From: Rhodoblastus sp.
GTDB lineage: Bacteria; Pseudomonadota; Alphaproteobacteria; Rhizobiales; Beijerinckiaceae
DNA: 64,000 nucleotides
Reading direction: 5' to 3'
Assembly: GCF_019449565.1 (NCBI RefSeq)
Contig: NZ_JAGRPM010000013.1
Span: 62,001 to 126,000 of the forward strand
Of the stretch, positions 26,201 to 35,634 are shown in pieces. Both the position numbers and the translations under genes were made by a program. Every line of letters starts with the position of its first letter. Within the stretch, counting starts at the first letter, position 1. The notes below the pieces were generated by a model. It was not told the origin of the DNA. It saw only the letters and a program-made list of their open reading frames with translations, and did not search any database.

Positions 26201-26933
26201 TGTTGACGAACGCTGGTTCAATCCGAAGGCGGTGCTGGGTTTCTGGCCGGCCAACGCCATCGGCGACGACATCGCGCTTTACACCGGCGAGTCGCGGCAG
26301 GAGAAGCTGGCGACGCTGCACACTTTGCGCCAGCAGCTCGCGCGCCACGACGGCAAGTCCAATACCGCCTTGTCCGATTTCGTCGCGCCGCATGACAGCG
26401 GCAAGGCGGATTATGTCGGCGCCTTCGTTGTGACAGCCGGGCCGGAGGAGGGCAAAATCTCCGACAAGCTCGCCCGCGCCAATGACGACTACGGCTCGAT
26501 CATGGTCAAGGCGCTGGCCGACCGCATCGCCGAAGCCTTCGCCGAATATTTGCATGAGCGCGTGCGCAAGGAGTTCTGGGCCTATGCGCCGGACGAGGCC
26601 TTGAGCCCTGAATCGCGGATCGCGGAAGATTATCGCGGCATCCGCCCGGCGCCGGGCTATCCGGCCCAGCCCGACCATACCGAGAAGCAGACCATTTTCG
26701 ATCTGCTCGCCGCGTCGCGCCGCATCGGCGTTTCGCTGACCGAGAGCTTCGCCATGCTGCCGGGCTCATCGGTCAGCGGGCTCTATTTCGCCCATCCGCT
26801 GGCGCATTATTTCGGCGTCGCCAAGGTCGAGCGCGATCAGGTCGAAGATTACGCCGCGCGCAAGAACATGAGCGTTGGGGAGATCGAACGCTGGCTGTCG
26901 CCGGTGTTGAACTACACGCCCACGGGCGCGTGA
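23214..26933 (+). CDS. metH: Cobalamin-dependent methionine synthase
   Basis: This 1239-residue enzyme has all four MetH modules. The homocysteine-binding barrel (about residues 1-335) has zinc ligands Cys254, Cys317 and Cys318. The methyl-THF pterin-binding barrel spans about 350-620. The cobalamin cap and Rossmann domain (about 655-890) has DVHDIG, where His767 is the lower cobalt ligand. The C-terminal reactivation (AdoMet) domain spans about 905-1239. It transfers the methyl group from 5-methyl-THF to homocysteine. The ATG at 23214 is chosen because homology begins there; upstream in-frame sequence is the repeat element. Cobalamin dependence implies B12 synthesis or uptake elsewhere. Confidence 0.97.
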   Translation: MTTKNRFGGKTALQALTEAAREKILVLDGAMGTMIQQRKFSEADFRGDRFADWPRDLRGNNDLLILTQPDAIRAIHLAYFQAGADIVETNTFSCTTIAQADYGMESLARELNVEGARLAVEAAIEAEKRDGKTRFVAGALGPTNRTASISPDVSNPGFRAVTFDELRVAYKEAASGLIEGGADILLLETIFDTLNAKAALFGIDEAFEETGVMLPVMISGTITDLSGRTLSGQTPAAFWHSLRHAKPFSIGLNCALGAREMRAHIAELSRIADTFVCAYPNAGLPNEFGLYDESPEAMAELVGEFADSGLVNVVGGCCGTTPAHIHAIAKRVSGVTPRAVPVIEPLLRLSGLEPFTLTPDLNFVNIGERANVTGSAKFRKLIQAGDYAAALDIARDQVANGAQIIDVNMDEGLLDSQKVMVEFLNLVAAEPDIARVPVMVDSSKFEVIEAGLKCLQGKAAVNSISMKEGEEKFIEQARIVRRHGAAAVIMAFDEKGQADTFQRKIEICTRAYKILTEKVGFPPEDIIFDPNVFAVATGIEEHNHYGVDFIEAAREIREKLPHAHVSGGVSNLSFSFRGNEPVREAMHSVFLYHAIAVGMDMGIVNAGQLAVYEKIDPELREACEDVVLDRRPDATERLLTLAEQYRGKAGEIREKDAAWREASVEARLEYALVNGVTDFIDADVEEARSRSTRALDVIEGPLMAGMNKVGDLFGAGKMFLPQVVKSARVMKAAVAYLLPFIEAGKAEGDERKNAGKILLATVKGDVHDIGKNIVGVVLACNNFEIVDLGVMVPAQRILDEAKKQKVDIIGLSGLITPSLDEMAFLASEMQREGFDVPLLIGGATTSRVHTAVKIAPNYVKGQAVYVTDASRAVGVAQSVLGADKDKYKQDLRAEYQRVAEAHAKAESEKRRVPLSRARANAFKIDWEAYAPPKPSFTGIRILSSLDVAELIPYIDWTPFFQTWELKGRFPKILEDEKQGEVARQLFEDAQKMLKRIVDERWFNPKAVLGFWPANAIGDDIALYTGESRQEKLATLHTLRQQLARHDGKSNTALSDFVAPHDSGKADYVGAFVVTAGPEEGKISDKLARANDDYGSIMVKALADRIAEAFAEYLHERVRKEFWAYAPDEALSPESRIAEDYRGIRPAPGYPAQPDHTEKQTIFDLLAASRRIGVSLTESFAMLPGSSVSGLYFAHPLAHYFGVAKVERDQVEDYAARKNMSVGEIERWLSPVLNYTPTGA

Positions 26934-26970
26934 GGGCTGTCGCTCGACAAGCGCCTTCTGTCATGCGTCG

Positions 26971-28038
26971 TCAATCGGCTTCCTGTCGCGCCAGGGCGAC
27001 GAGCAGATCGGTCTGCGTGAGCAGGCCGATCACGTGACGCCTGTCGTCCACCACCACGACTTCATGCGCCCTGCCGTCAGTCAGTTGCGCGACAAAATTC
27101 AACGCGGGGCGGTCCGCCTTGGCGACCAGCGCCGGCTTGGCGACGGCGGAGACAAAGGCGTCGTCGCCGATCAGGTCGCTCGCCGTCACCATCCCCGCCA
27201 GCACGCCGAACCGATCGATCACCGGCAGCCGGCGCAGGCGCCGCTCCCGCATGAGTTTGCGCGCCTCGTCGGTCGTCGCGTCGAGTTCGACGCTGATCAC
27301 ATCCTTCGACATGATGTCGCCACAGGACAGCGGACCCGTGATGCGGTGGAAGACGCGCAATTCCACCTGCTGCACCAGTCGTTCAAGATCATCGCGGTCG
27401 ATGTCGAAGGCTTCGTGCAATTCCGCCAGAACCGCATCGACGTCTTCGGCGCGAACGCCGCCGCGCGTCTGGGGCGGCTGGTCCTGGGTCCCGTGCAAAT
27501 GGCCTGGCGCCGCCGCAGCGACATGCGGATAGGAATGCCGGGTGAATCGATGGAAAATCCAGCCGAGGACGACGAGAATGAGCGAGTTGGCGCCGACCGG
27601 ATTGAAAGCATAGAGAAAGTTCGCGCCATGGCTCCCATGCGTCGCCATCACGGTCATCAGGGCCACGGCGCCGCCAGGCGGATGCAGGCAGCGGGTCAGC
27701 GACATCACCACGATAGCGAGGCCGACCGCGGCGCCGGTCGCCAAAATCGGATCGCCGACGGATTGGCCGACGGCGATTCCGACCAACCCCGAAAGGACAT
27801 TGCCGCCAATAATCGACCAGGGTTGCGCCAATGGACTGGACGGCACCGCGAACAATAGCACCGACGAGGCGCCTATCGGCGCGACGATCAACGGCGTCAT
27901 GCCGGCTTCTGGAAACGCCCGGCTGGAAATGTAACCGGTGAGCCCAATCCCGAGCAGCGCGCCCAAACCGGCGAAGACCCTATCAAGCGCCGTAGCGCCC
28001 GCGAGCGCCGGCGCCCATTGGCGTTTGCCTTGCGCCAT
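26971..28038 (-). CDS. HPP-family membrane protein with C-terminal CBS pair
   Basis: This 355-residue protein has an N-terminal HPP domain of about four to five membrane helices (residues ~15-165), including the LTRCLHPPGGAVALM segment with the HPP motif. It ends in a cytoplasmic CBS pair (about 240-350). HPP proteins of cyanobacteria and plants are nitrite transporters; CBS-fused bacterial forms are less studied and may be nucleotide-gated transporters. The stop lies 37 bp after the convergent metH stop. Confidence 0.85.
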   Translation of the reverse strand: MAQGKRQWAPALAGATALDRVFAGLGALLGIGLTGYISSRAFPEAGMTPLIVAPIGASSVLLFAVPSSPLAQPWSIIGGNVLSGLVGIAVGQSVGDPILATGAAVGLAIVVMSLTRCLHPPGGAVALMTVMATHGSHGANFLYAFNPVGANSLILVVLGWIFHRFTRHSYPHVAAAAPGHLHGTQDQPPQTRGGVRAEDVDAVLAELHEAFDIDRDDLERLVQQVELRVFHRITGPLSCGDIMSKDVISVELDATTDEARKLMRERRLRRLPVIDRFGVLAGMVTASDLIGDDAFVSAVAKPALVAKADRPALNFVAQLTDGRAHEVVVVDDRRHVIGLLTQTDLLVALARQEAD

Positions 28039-28229
28039 ATTTTCCTCGGCGGCTTGCTGATCGAACGGATCATGAGTCGGGATGCTTATTTTATAGGCAT
28101 ACTGACGGATGCCGACAAGTCCGCCTCGCTAAGTTCACAATTCGCAGCGTGGTCTGAAACCGATCTGCGCCGCGGGCATTGTCTTCTTGAGGGCGCGGAG
28201 CGAAGGCCTCGGCTCCGACGGGAGGAAAT

Positions 28230-29135
28230 ATGCGCGCAAGTGTCATTCGGCGCGTCTGGACCGCCTCCGCCTTCGCGCTGATGCTTGCGGCTTCCGCGAC
28301 GGCGGAGAGTCCAGCGCCGCCACCCCGTCCGGACGATTTGCCGTCGCCAGCAGTCGAGACGCCCTTGCCGCCGCAGCGACCGGCCGAATTGCAGCCGCCA
28401 TCTCCCGAGGCGTCTCCGGCTCCGGCGTTTCCGCCGTCGCGCCCGCAAGACCTTCCGCCCCCGAAACAAGATGTGACGCCGCCCAAACAAGACATGCCGC
28501 CGCCGAAAGCCGAGACGCCGCCAGCTGAAACGCCTGCGCTGCCCATCGCCGTGTCGCCGCCGCTGAACGAGCGGCCGGAAGAGCTCGCGACCTGCGACGC
28601 GCTGCTGGCCGGCGGGACAGTCGCCGCCACCCGGGTCGCGCCCATCCCGGACGAGAATGGCTGCGGCATCGCGGCGCCGGTTTCGCTGGAGGCGGTGATC
28701 CTGCCCGACAAGCGCCGCGTCGATATCGAGCCGCATCCTGTCCTGCGCTGCGACGTCGCGGCGGAAGCGGCGCGCTGGATCGCGCAGGATGTGATCCCCG
28801 CCATGGAAGACGGGAAGAGCCGCGTCGCTAGCATCTCCGGCGTCGGCGGCTATGAGTGCCGCGCGCGCAATCGCGCGCCGGGCGGACATCTTTCCGAACA
28901 TGCGCGCGGCAACGCCATGGACATCACGGCGATTGTTTTCGCCGATGGCCATGTCGTCACGCTGGCCAGCCGGTCCAATGACCTGACGGCGGCGACAAGC
29001 CTGCGCGACTCGGCCTGCGCCCGCTTTGCGACGGTGTTGGGTCCGGGCGCCGACGCTGCCCACGAAAGCCATATTCACGTCGATCTCGAACCGCGCCGCA
29101 ACGGCGGCAAGATCTGCCAATGGGATCTGCGCTGA
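28230..29135 (+). CDS. Extensin-family periplasmic protein with LAS-type metallopeptidase motif
   Basis: This 301-residue exported protein has a signal peptide (residues ~1-25), a Pro-rich, low-complexity linker (about 28-115, rich in PPP, PPK and PPA) and a C-terminal extensin-like domain. The domain holds SEHARGNAMD and HIHVD, which match the S-x-H-x3-G-x-A-x-D and HxH zinc motifs of LAS (M15/MepA-like) peptidases. Six conserved-looking Cys suggest disulfides. The likely job is cleavage of peptidoglycan cross-links or stem peptides in the periplasm, with the linker spanning from the membrane to the wall. Extensin-domain proteins are widespread in Rhizobiales, but few have been studied. Confidence 0.8.
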   Translation: MRASVIRRVWTASAFALMLAASATAESPAPPPRPDDLPSPAVETPLPPQRPAELQPPSPEASPAPAFPPSRPQDLPPPKQDVTPPKQDMPPPKAETPPAETPALPIAVSPPLNERPEELATCDALLAGGTVAATRVAPIPDENGCGIAAPVSLEAVILPDKRRVDIEPHPVLRCDVAAEAARWIAQDVIPAMEDGKSRVASISGVGGYECRARNRAPGGHLSEHARGNAMDITAIVFADGHVVTLASRSNDLTAATSLRDSACARFATVLGPGADAAHESHIHVDLEPRRNGGKICQWDLR

Positions 29136-29265
29136 ATCCGGCTGTGGGCGCCGCGTCCGCGTCTAAAAAGGCGCTTGCGCGCCCCGCGCGGCTGCGGTTT
29201 GCTAAGGCGGCGCCGTTGGACCGGATGGCGTCGAGGTCATTGGGGCCCGTGCGGGAGGAAAATAA

Positions 29266-29574
29266 ATGGACCACGCTGCCGAAGTAAAAAAATATGCGCC
29301 GGACGCCGATCAGGCCAAGGTGGATGCCCTTTTGAAATATTTGAGCATCGCTTTGCGCAATCCCGATTCGGCGCTGGTCGCTTCGTCGGACCCGGACGAA
29401 TTGAAAACGGTGCATAACAACTGGGCCAAGAAGAAGCTCGGGGTGACGGATGACGCCGCCATCGACGCCGCGATCAAGACGGTCGTGGAGAAAATGAAGG
29501 GCAATAATCACAAGTCGCGCGCCGCGTTCTACTATCTGGTCGCCGAAGCGCTGGGCAAGCTCGACGCAGTTTGA
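29266..29574 (+). CDS. DUF2853 family small protein
   Basis: This 102-residue acidic and lysine-rich soluble protein (MDHAAEVKKYAPDADQAKVDALL...) matches my memory of DUF2853, an all-helical family with no known function. It is preceded by GGAGGAAAATAA, a good ribosome site that fixes the start. No cysteines and no signal peptide are present. The neighbours give no clue. Confidence 0.8.
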   Translation: MDHAAEVKKYAPDADQAKVDALLKYLSIALRNPDSALVASSDPDELKTVHNNWAKKKLGVTDDAAIDAAIKTVVEKMKGNNHKSRAAFYYLVAEALGKLDAV

Positions 29575-29677
29575 GCGATTTCCGCCTGGAGTCGCGCCGC
29601 ATCTATCCGTCCCAATGCGGTCGTCCGTCGGCGCAATCCGACGACGGGCGACGCGCTGATGCAGAACGGTGGAGGGC

Positions 29678-30196
29678 ATGACGAATTGCACGGGTTTCGC
29701 GCCAATTTCGCGGCCTGACGCGCGCGTTCTCATTTTGGGTACGCTTCCCGGCGCGGAATCCCTGCGCCGGCAGGAATATTACGCGAAGAGCCAGAATGCG
29801 TTCTGGCGCATATTGGGCGAACTGATTGGGGCTGGCCCCGATCTGCCCTATCAGCAAAGACTCGAAACGATCAAAAGCGCCGGGCTGGCCCTTTGGGACG
29901 TTTGCGCTTCCGCTCACAGGGAGGGCAGTCTCGACGCCAATATCCGGGAGCTGGAGCCTAATGATTTCGGGCGCTACTTCCAGGCGCACCCGCATATCGG
30001 CCTGATCTGCTTCAATGGCCAGACAGCCGGCAAGCTGTTCGAGCGTTTTGTCATCCCCGATCTGACCGCCGAAGCGAGAAAAATTCCCCGCAAGATTTTG
30101 CCATCGACCAGCCCCGCCCATGCATCGATGCGTTTCGCGCAAAAGCTGGAGCATTGGCGCTGCGCGCTTATGCCGACGGCGGCAGGCGCTCGATGA
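29678..30196 (+). CDS. Mismatch-specific uracil/hypoxanthine-DNA glycosylase (Mug/UDG superfamily)
   Basis: This 172-residue protein of the uracil-DNA glycosylase fold shows motif 1 ILGTLPGAESLR, a middle FWRILGE and LWDVCAS segment, ICFNGQTAG, and a C-terminal LPSTSPAHAS (motif 2). It excises damaged or mismatched bases (uracil, hypoxanthine) in base excision repair. The start could be ATG at 29678 or GTG at 29669; GGAGG lies between them, so neither has ideal spacing. The end overlaps the convergent amidase gene by 29 bp. Confidence 0.85.
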   Translation: MTNCTGFAPISRPDARVLILGTLPGAESLRRQEYYAKSQNAFWRILGELIGAGPDLPYQQRLETIKSAGLALWDVCASAHREGSLDANIRELEPNDFGRYFQAHPHIGLICFNGQTAGKLFERFVIPDLTAEARKIPRKILPSTSPAHASMRFAQKLEHWRCALMPTAAGAR

Positions 30197-30920
30197 GCGC
30201 GCGCAATGTCATCACCGTGGATAGATCGGCGACGCCATCGACGCGTTCGGGTCGGAAATGGCGCTGGAACGCGGCGACGGCGGCGCGCGTGGCTTCGTCG
30301 TAAATCCCGCTCGCGGGGGTTTCATAGCCATAGGCGGCGAGCATCGTCTGCAATGCGCCGACGGGCGGGCCCATCGCGCCCGGCTCATAGACCGGGCCGG
30401 GCCGGATCGGCGTCGGCGCGACCCAATGGCCGACGCCCGCCTCATGCAGCCGTGACCACGGAAAAAACTCGCCGGGGTCCTTCTTGCGCGCGGGCGCGAT
30501 GTCGGAATGGGCGAGAATGCGCTCGGGCCTGATCTTCAGCCGCCCCGAAATGTCCCGGCACAAGGCGATGACGGCGGCGATCTGCGCCTCAGGATAGGGC
30601 GGCGCGCCGCCGTCATGGCCGGGATGGACGATCTCGATGCCGATCGAGCGCGAATTCAGGTCCGTCTCGCCGGCCCAGAAGCTCTTGCCCGCATGCCAGG
30701 CGCGGCGCGATTCCGCCGCGAGCTGCCAGATGCGCCCATCTTCCCAGACCAGATAATGGCAGGAAACCTGCGCCTCCGGGCTGCACAGCAGGCCAAGGGC
30801 GGCTTCGCCGGTCGCCATCCCGGTATAATGCAGAATGAGCGCGTCGGCGGGTCCGCGCAGTCGCTCGCCGTGATTGGGGGAGGGCTCGCAATGGGTGACA
30901 AGCGGGCTGTCGGGACTCAT
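30168..30920 (-). CDS. N-acetylmuramoyl-L-alanine amidase (Amidase_2/AmpD-like) with peptidoglycan-binding domain
   Basis: This 250-residue protein has an amidase_2 zinc hydrolase domain (about residues 10-165; LILHYTG gives the first zinc His, later LAHSDIAPARKKDPG the second) and a C-terminal peptidoglycan-binding repeat (about 185-245). It removes stem peptides from muramic acid in wall turnover. No signal peptide is visible, as in cytoplasmic AmpD, yet the added binding domain is typical of AmiD-like proteins, so location is open. The start at 30920 is chosen because the only upstream in-frame option (a TTG) lies across the terminator of the preceding gene. Confidence 0.88.
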   Translation of the reverse strand: MSPDSPLVTHCEPSPNHGERLRGPADALILHYTGMATGEAALGLLCSPEAQVSCHYLVWEDGRIWQLAAESRRAWHAGKSFWAGETDLNSRSIGIEIVHPGHDGGAPPYPEAQIAAVIALCRDISGRLKIRPERILAHSDIAPARKKDPGEFFPWSRLHEAGVGHWVAPTPIRPGPVYEPGAMGPPVGALQTMLAAYGYETPASGIYDEATRAAVAAFQRHFRPERVDGVADLSTVMTLRALIERLPPSA

Positions 30921-30949
30921 GAGGCTCTGAATCAGGGGCGTCGGAATCG

Positions 30950-30975
30950 AAAAGGCGGCCCGCACGGGCCGCCTT
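30950..30975 (-). terminator. Terminator after the glycine-zipper gene
   Basis: On the minus strand AAGGCGGCCC, a 4-nt loop and GGGCCGCCTT are followed by TT, 24 bp after the stop of the glycine-zipper gene. The 10-bp perfect stem also separates that transcript from the amidase gene. Confidence 0.85.
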
Positions 30976-30998
30976 GAAGGCAAATTGCTCGGGTGGGA

Positions 30999-31289
30999 TT
31001 AATACCACGCCACGCAATGACGGCCGCCGTAGGGATCGACCTCGAATTCGGCGCAGCGGCGGCGCGGCGGAGGCGGCGCAGTGTTCGCGCCGATGATGCC
31101 GCCCGCGGCGGCGCCCAAGATGCCGCCGGCGACCGCGCCGCCGGCGGTGCCCGAAGCAAGTCCGCCAATGGCCGCGCCGGTTGCGCCGCCAAGGGCGGCG
31201 CCGCCGACCGCCCGGTCCTGGGGCGTATAGCAGCCGGAGAGGCCAAGGCAGCTCGCGAATGCGATCGTCGCCAATATTGTTTTCTTCAT
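30999..31289 (-). CDS. Glycine-zipper lipoprotein
   Basis: This 96-residue protein starts with a lipoprotein signal and lipobox LSGC (Cys20). The mature part is dominated by GxxxG-type repeats (GGAALGGATGAAIGGLASG and similar), a glycine zipper able to pack in membranes, and ends in a short Arg- and Cys-containing tail (CAEFEVDPYGGRHC). It belongs to the broad YMGG/17-kDa surface-antigen-like group of outer-membrane-associated lipoproteins. No precise role is known. Confidence 0.85.
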   Translation of the reverse strand: MKKTILATIAFASCLGLSGCYTPQDRAVGGAALGGATGAAIGGLASGTAGGAVAGGILGAAAGGIIGANTAPPPPRRRCAEFEVDPYGGRHCVAWY

Positions 31290-31500
31290 CGAAAATCCTC
31301 CGATCCGCCCGGAGCGCTGGCTTCCGGACCCTAATTCTCAGACTGCGGGCCGATATGGCGCACGGCTTTCCAGCGCCAACGTCGTACGGAACAGGCGCGA
31401 AGCACCAATATCAGGTCGGCTTGGCCGTTCAAGGGCAAAAATACTCTATCCCCCGAAGCCTGTCCGGGCCGTGTCTGGCCGTAGGGATTGTCGAAAAGTC

Positions 31501-31528
31501 TTGACGCGCGGCCGCCTGCTGCTAAGCG
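31501..31528 (+). promoter_or_regulatory. Candidate promoter of rnpB
   Basis: TTGACGCG is followed after about 12 bp by GCTAAGCG. This fits the alphaproteobacterial housekeeping pattern TTGACG-spacer-GCTANAWC described for Caulobacter, and places the start a few bases before the P1 helix. Confidence 0.55.
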
Positions 31529-31531
31529 AGG

Positions 31532-31926
<395 letters not shown>

Positions 31927-32282
31927 TTCTCTTGATTTTTGACGGGTAATTTTTGCCCGAGTGGCGGTGTTTGCCGCGCGGCGATGACCCCTGCGTCAAC
32001 AAGTTCTTAACGCTAACGATGCTTTAATGGACGGCAATGCATTTTCCCGAAGCCATTGCTTCCGCGTTGACGCCCCACATGTCGCATGTTAGCCGAAATC
32101 ACACCCCAAGCGGCGCTTCGCCGGCGCCCTTCGGCGGAGTCCGGAGGCTTGTGCGTCGCGTGGGCGCGACTGGCGGCGCGCGTCGAAACGCGCCGATTGC
32201 GCGGAAAAAACGTCAGCCAGGCCGAGATTTTGACCCTTATCTCTTCCGCGCCAGCGGCCACCCTGTTTGCGCGAGGCTGCAT
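31927..32282. other. Region between rnpB and rsmH with no recognised gene
   Basis: This 356-bp stretch is where mraZ normally sits at the head of a dcw cluster. The frames here give no MraZ-like protein (no AbrB-like domain) and no other credible gene. A short AT-rich part (32006-32030, TTCTTAACGCTAAC...CTTTAA) may be a promoter. The frame of rsmH is open upstream to 32037, but that extension lacks family similarity. Confidence 0.6.
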
Positions 32283-33263
32283 ATGACTGGAAGACAGGCG
32301 GACCAGAAGGCTGATTCGCCCCACCTGCCCGTGATGGCGGAAGAGGCGCTCGCTGCGCTCGCCGTCGCCCCCGGCGGGCTCTATCTCGACGGCACCTTTG
32401 GCGCCGGCGGCTACACACGACTCATTCTGGCGCAGGGCGGACAGGTTCTGGCGCTCGACCGCGACCCCAGCGCGATCGCGGCCGGCGCGCCGCTGGTCGC
32501 CGAGAGCGGCGGGCGGCTGGTTCTGGCCCAGACCCGCTTCTCCCGGATGGAGACGGCGGCGCGCGAGCACGGCTTGGGTCCATTTGACGGAATCGTGCTC
32601 GATATCGGCGTCTCCTCGATGCAGCTCGACCAGCCGGAGCGCGGCTTTTCCTTCCGTTTCGACGGCCCGCTCGACATGCGCATGGAAAAGGCGGGCCGCA
32701 GCGCTGCGGATCTCGTCAACGAGCTGGAGGCGGAGCCGCTGGCCAATCTGCTCTATCTTTATGGCGAGGAGCGCGCTTCGCGCCGGATCGCCCGCGCCAT
32801 CGTGGCAGAGCGCGCCAAGGGGCCGATTACGACCACGGCGGCGCTGGCGCAGATCATCGCCCGCGCCAATCCGGGCAAGCCGCAAGAGATCCATCCGGCG
32901 ACCCGCTCCTTCCAGGCGCTGCGCATCGCGGTCAATGAGGAGCTGGACGAACTGACCCGCGCGCTTGAAGCCGCTGAACGGCTGCTCCGCCCGGGCGGCC
33001 GTCTCGCCGTGGTCACGTTCCATTCGCTCGAAGACCGGATCGCCAAACAATTCTTCGCATCGCGCTCCGGGCGCGGCCGCGCCGCGTCGCGCCTGCTGCC
33101 CGGCGAGACGCCGCCGCCCACGCCGACTTTCGCCCTGAAAGCTTCGCAGCCGGTCGCCCCATCTCACGCCGAATGCGCGCGCAACCCGCGCGCCCGCTCG
33201 GCGAAATTACGCTGGGCCGAGCGCACGGACGCGCCGCCCACGCCGCACAAGGAGGGCCGCTGA
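32283..33263 (+). CDS. rsmH: 16S rRNA (cytosine(1402)-N(4))-methyltransferase
   Basis: This 326-residue enzyme begins directly with the family sequence ([13 protein letters not shown], then [17 protein letters not shown] for SAM binding) and carries the later DLGVSS-like block as [28 protein letters not shown] (in part) and FHSLEDRI. It methylates C1402 in the ribosomal P site. The start at 32283 is set by homology. It is the first gene of the dcw cluster here and lies 1 bp before ftsL. Confidence 0.95.
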   Translation: MTGRQADQKADSPHLPVMAEEALAALAVAPGGLYLDGTFGAGGYTRLILAQGGQVLALDRDPSAIAAGAPLVAESGGRLVLAQTRFSRMETAAREHGLGPFDGIVLDIGVSSMQLDQPERGFSFRFDGPLDMRMEKAGRSAADLVNELEAEPLANLLYLYGEERASRRIARAIVAERAKGPITTTAALAQIIARANPGKPQEIHPATRSFQALRIAVNEELDELTRALEAAERLLRPGGRLAVVTFHSLEDRIAKQFFASRSGRGRAASRLLPGETPPPTPTFALKASQPVAPSHAECARNPRARSAKLRWAERTDAPPTPHKEGR

Positions 33264-33264
33264 C

Positions 33265-33723
33265 ATGTTGCGCATCCTCAACGTCCTCGCGATCATCGTG
33301 CTGGTCGGATCGGCCGTTTACGCCTATTCGATCAAATATGCGACGCTCTACCAGGCCGAGAAAATGGCCGAGTTGAAACGCAGGCTGGTGGTGGAGACCA
33401 ATTCCCTCGCCACGGTCCGCGCCGAATGGGCGCAGGTCGCCAATCCCGTGCGCGTCGAGGTCCTGGCCGATCAATATCTCGGCGGCCAGGTGATGCAATT
33501 GTCGCAGATCGCCACGCTCGCCAGCCTCCCGGACAAGGCGTCGCGGGGCGACGAGATCGGCGCGAAACTTCAGGATCTCGGCCTCTCCGAGCCGACCAAT
33601 ACGCCCGGCGCCGCCGCGCCCTCCGCGACCCCCTCCGCCAAACCGGCTGAGACCAAATCGTCCGCGACCAAGCCCGGCGCGGCCAAACCGGCGGCCGTCG
33701 CCGGCGCCAAGCCGGGAAGGTGA
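33265..33723 (+). CDS. ftsL: Cell division protein FtsL
   Basis: This 152-residue bitopic protein has a short cytoplasmic start, one membrane segment (residues ~4-21) and a periplasmic coiled coil with a heptad pattern (about 28-60), then an Ala/Pro/Lys-rich, low-complexity tail (about 105-150). FtsL forms a trimer with FtsQ and FtsB and activates FtsWI. Sequence identity within the family is always low; position between rsmH and ftsI and the topology make the call secure. The long tail is unusual compared with the roughly 120-residue E. coli protein. Confidence 0.88.
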   Translation: MLRILNVLAIIVLVGSAVYAYSIKYATLYQAEKMAELKRRLVVETNSLATVRAEWAQVANPVRVEVLADQYLGGQVMQLSQIATLASLPDKASRGDEIGAKLQDLGLSEPTNTPGAAAPSATPSAKPAETKSSATKPGAAKPAAVAGAKPGR

Positions 33724-33726
33724 GCC

Positions 33727-35634
33727 ATGAAAGCCGCTTCCGCGCAGATCTATCCCGATCCCGAACCGGCCCCTGAAATGCCGGCGGTGGAGCAAATGGC
33801 GCCCGAATGTGCGCAGCCGTCGGCGGCTGAGATCCCGCCGCCGCCCGCGCCCGCACTCCCTCCCGCGCCTGCGCCTGCGCCAAAAAAGCAGCGCCGCCCG
33901 TTCGAATTGAAAAAGACGCTGCGCGATATCTTCTCGACTCATCCGTCGAAGAGCAGCAGCCGGATCCGCATCACGGCCGTCGCCTTTGGCGCGCTTTTTC
34001 TCGTGTTTGTCGGCCGTCTCGCCTATTTCGGCGCCAAGCCCGAGCAGCATTCGATCCGGCGCGAGGCCTCGGAGGCGATCTCCGCCGCGCGGCCCGAACT
34101 GGTCGACCGCAATGGCGAAGTGCTGGCGACCGACATCAAGGTCATGTCGGTCTTCGCGGAGCCGCGCAACATTATCGACAAGGACGAGGCTACCGAGTTG
34201 ATCACGGCGGTCCTTCCGGACGTCAACGCCAGCGAATTGCGCGCCAAGCTCGGCTCGCGCAAGGGCTTCATCTGGATCAAGCGCGGCGTGACGCCGCGGC
34301 AGCAGCAGGAAATTTTCCGGCTCGGCTTGCCGGGCGTGGGCTTCGTGCCCGAGAACAAGCGCGTCTATCCCAACGGCCCGCTTGGCGCCCATGTGCTCGG
34401 CTTCACCAATTCCGACAATAATGGGATCGCGGGCGTCGAGAAATATATCGACGGGCAGGGGCTGTCCGACCTGCATGACGCGGGCTTCAACCTCGCGCCG
34501 GAAAATCTGAAGCCGATCGCGCTGTCGCTGGACATGCGCGCCACGCATGCGCTGCGCGACGAGCTGGTCCACGGCATGGAGCGTTTCCAGGCCAAGGCCG
34601 CCGCCGCCGCGATCCTTGACGTGAACACTGGCGAAGTCATCGCCGAGGCGTCGCTGCCCGATTACGATCCGAACAATCCGACCGATGCGCTCAAGCCCAA
34701 CAACATCAACCGCCTTGCGGTCGGCGTCTATGAAATGGGCTCGACCTTCAAGGCGCTGACCACCGCGATGGCGCTGGATTCCGGCAAGGTCAATCTCAAC
34801 TCCCGCATCGACGCGCGCGGCGCCCTCTACTGGGGCCGGGGCGCGATCCATGACTACCACGCGCAGAACCGTTTCCTGACCGTGCCGGAAGTGTTCAAGT
34901 TTTCCTCCAATATCGGCACGGCCCGCATGGCGCTGATGGTCGGCGTGACCGGCCACAAGGCGTTTTTGCGCAAGATGGGCCAGATGGACCGGGTGCGAAC
35001 CGAATTGCCGGAAAGCGCAGAGCCGATCGTGCCGCGCAACTGGAGCGAAGTCTCGACCATGACCATCGCCTTCGGCCATGGCCTCGCGGTTTCGCCTTTG
35101 CAGGCGATGATGGCCGTGGGCGCACTGGTCAATGGCGGCTACATGATCACGCCCACCTTCCTGAAGCGCCCGGCCGAATTTGACAAGGAAAGCATGCCGC
35201 GCGTCATCAAGCCGGAAACCTCGGAATCGCTGCGCTACATCATGCGCCTCAACGCCGAGGACGGCTCCGCGCGCAAGGCCAATGTTCCGGGCTATTTCGT
35301 GGGCGGCAAGACTGGCACGGCGGAGAAGGTCATCGCCGGTCATTACAGCAAGACCAAGCTGTTCACGACCTTCATGGCCATCGTGCCGGCCGACAAGCCG
35401 CGCTATCTTCTGATGACAGTGATGGACGAACCGCAGGGTCTCGCGCAGGACGGCCATTACGCCACGGCGGCCTATAATTCGGGCTATGTCACCGGGCGCC
35501 TCATCGAGCGCGTCATTCCGCTGCTCGGGCTGGAGCCGCGCCTCGACCTGCCGACCCTGCCGTTCCCACTGCTGGCGAAGCTCGGCTATGGCTTCGCCAA
35601 TACGCCGGCCAAGCCCGGCGCCGGAGAACATTGA
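33727..35634 (+). CDS. ftsI: Septal peptidoglycan transpeptidase FtsI (PBP3)
   Basis: This 635-residue class B penicillin-binding protein has a Pro-rich cytoplasmic N-terminus (about residues 10-60), one membrane segment (about 82-100), a pedestal domain and a C-terminal transpeptidase. The active-site motifs are S339-T-F-K342, S393-S-N395 and K528-T-G530. It cross-links septal peptidoglycan with FtsW. The extra Pro-rich N-terminal extension is longer than in E. coli PBP3. Its TGA overlaps the ATG of murE by one base. Confidence 0.95.
   Translation: MKAASAQIYPDPEPAPEMPAVEQMAPECAQPSAAEIPPPPAPALPPAPAPAPKKQRRPFELKKTLRDIFSTHPSKSSSRIRITAVAFGALFLVFVGRLAYFGAKPEQHSIRREASEAISAARPELVDRNGEVLATDIKVMSVFAEPRNIIDKDEATELITAVLPDVNASELRAKLGSRKGFIWIKRGVTPRQQQEIFRLGLPGVGFVPENKRVYPNGPLGAHVLGFTNSDNNGIAGVEKYIDGQGLSDLHDAGFNLAPENLKPIALSLDMRATHALRDELVHGMERFQAKAAAAAILDVNTGEVIAEASLPDYDPNNPTDALKPNNINRLAVGVYEMGSTFKALTTAMALDSGKVNLNSRIDARGALYWGRGAIHDYHAQNRFLTVPEVFKFSSNIGTARMALMVGVTGHKAFLRKMGQMDRVRTELPESAEPIVPRNWSEVSTMTIAFGHGLAVSPLQAMMAVGALVNGGYMITPTFLKRPAEFDKESMPRVIKPETSESLRYIMRLNAEDGSARKANVPGYFVGGKTGTAEKVIAGHYSKTKLFTTFMAIVPADKPRYLLMTVMDEPQGLAQDGHYATAAYNSGYVTGRLIERVIPLLGLEPRLDLPTLPFPLLAKLGYGFANTPAKPGAGEH

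Noticed and set aside
23130-26678. Open frame of about 1182 codons antisense to metH
   Set aside because: metH is certain from end to end; this frame has no domain I recognise and exists because stop codons are rare opposite GC-rich codons.
32037-32282. N-terminal extension of rsmH or a hidden mraZ
   Set aside because: The in-frame extension has no similarity to RsmH, and the other frames show no MraZ-like sequence.
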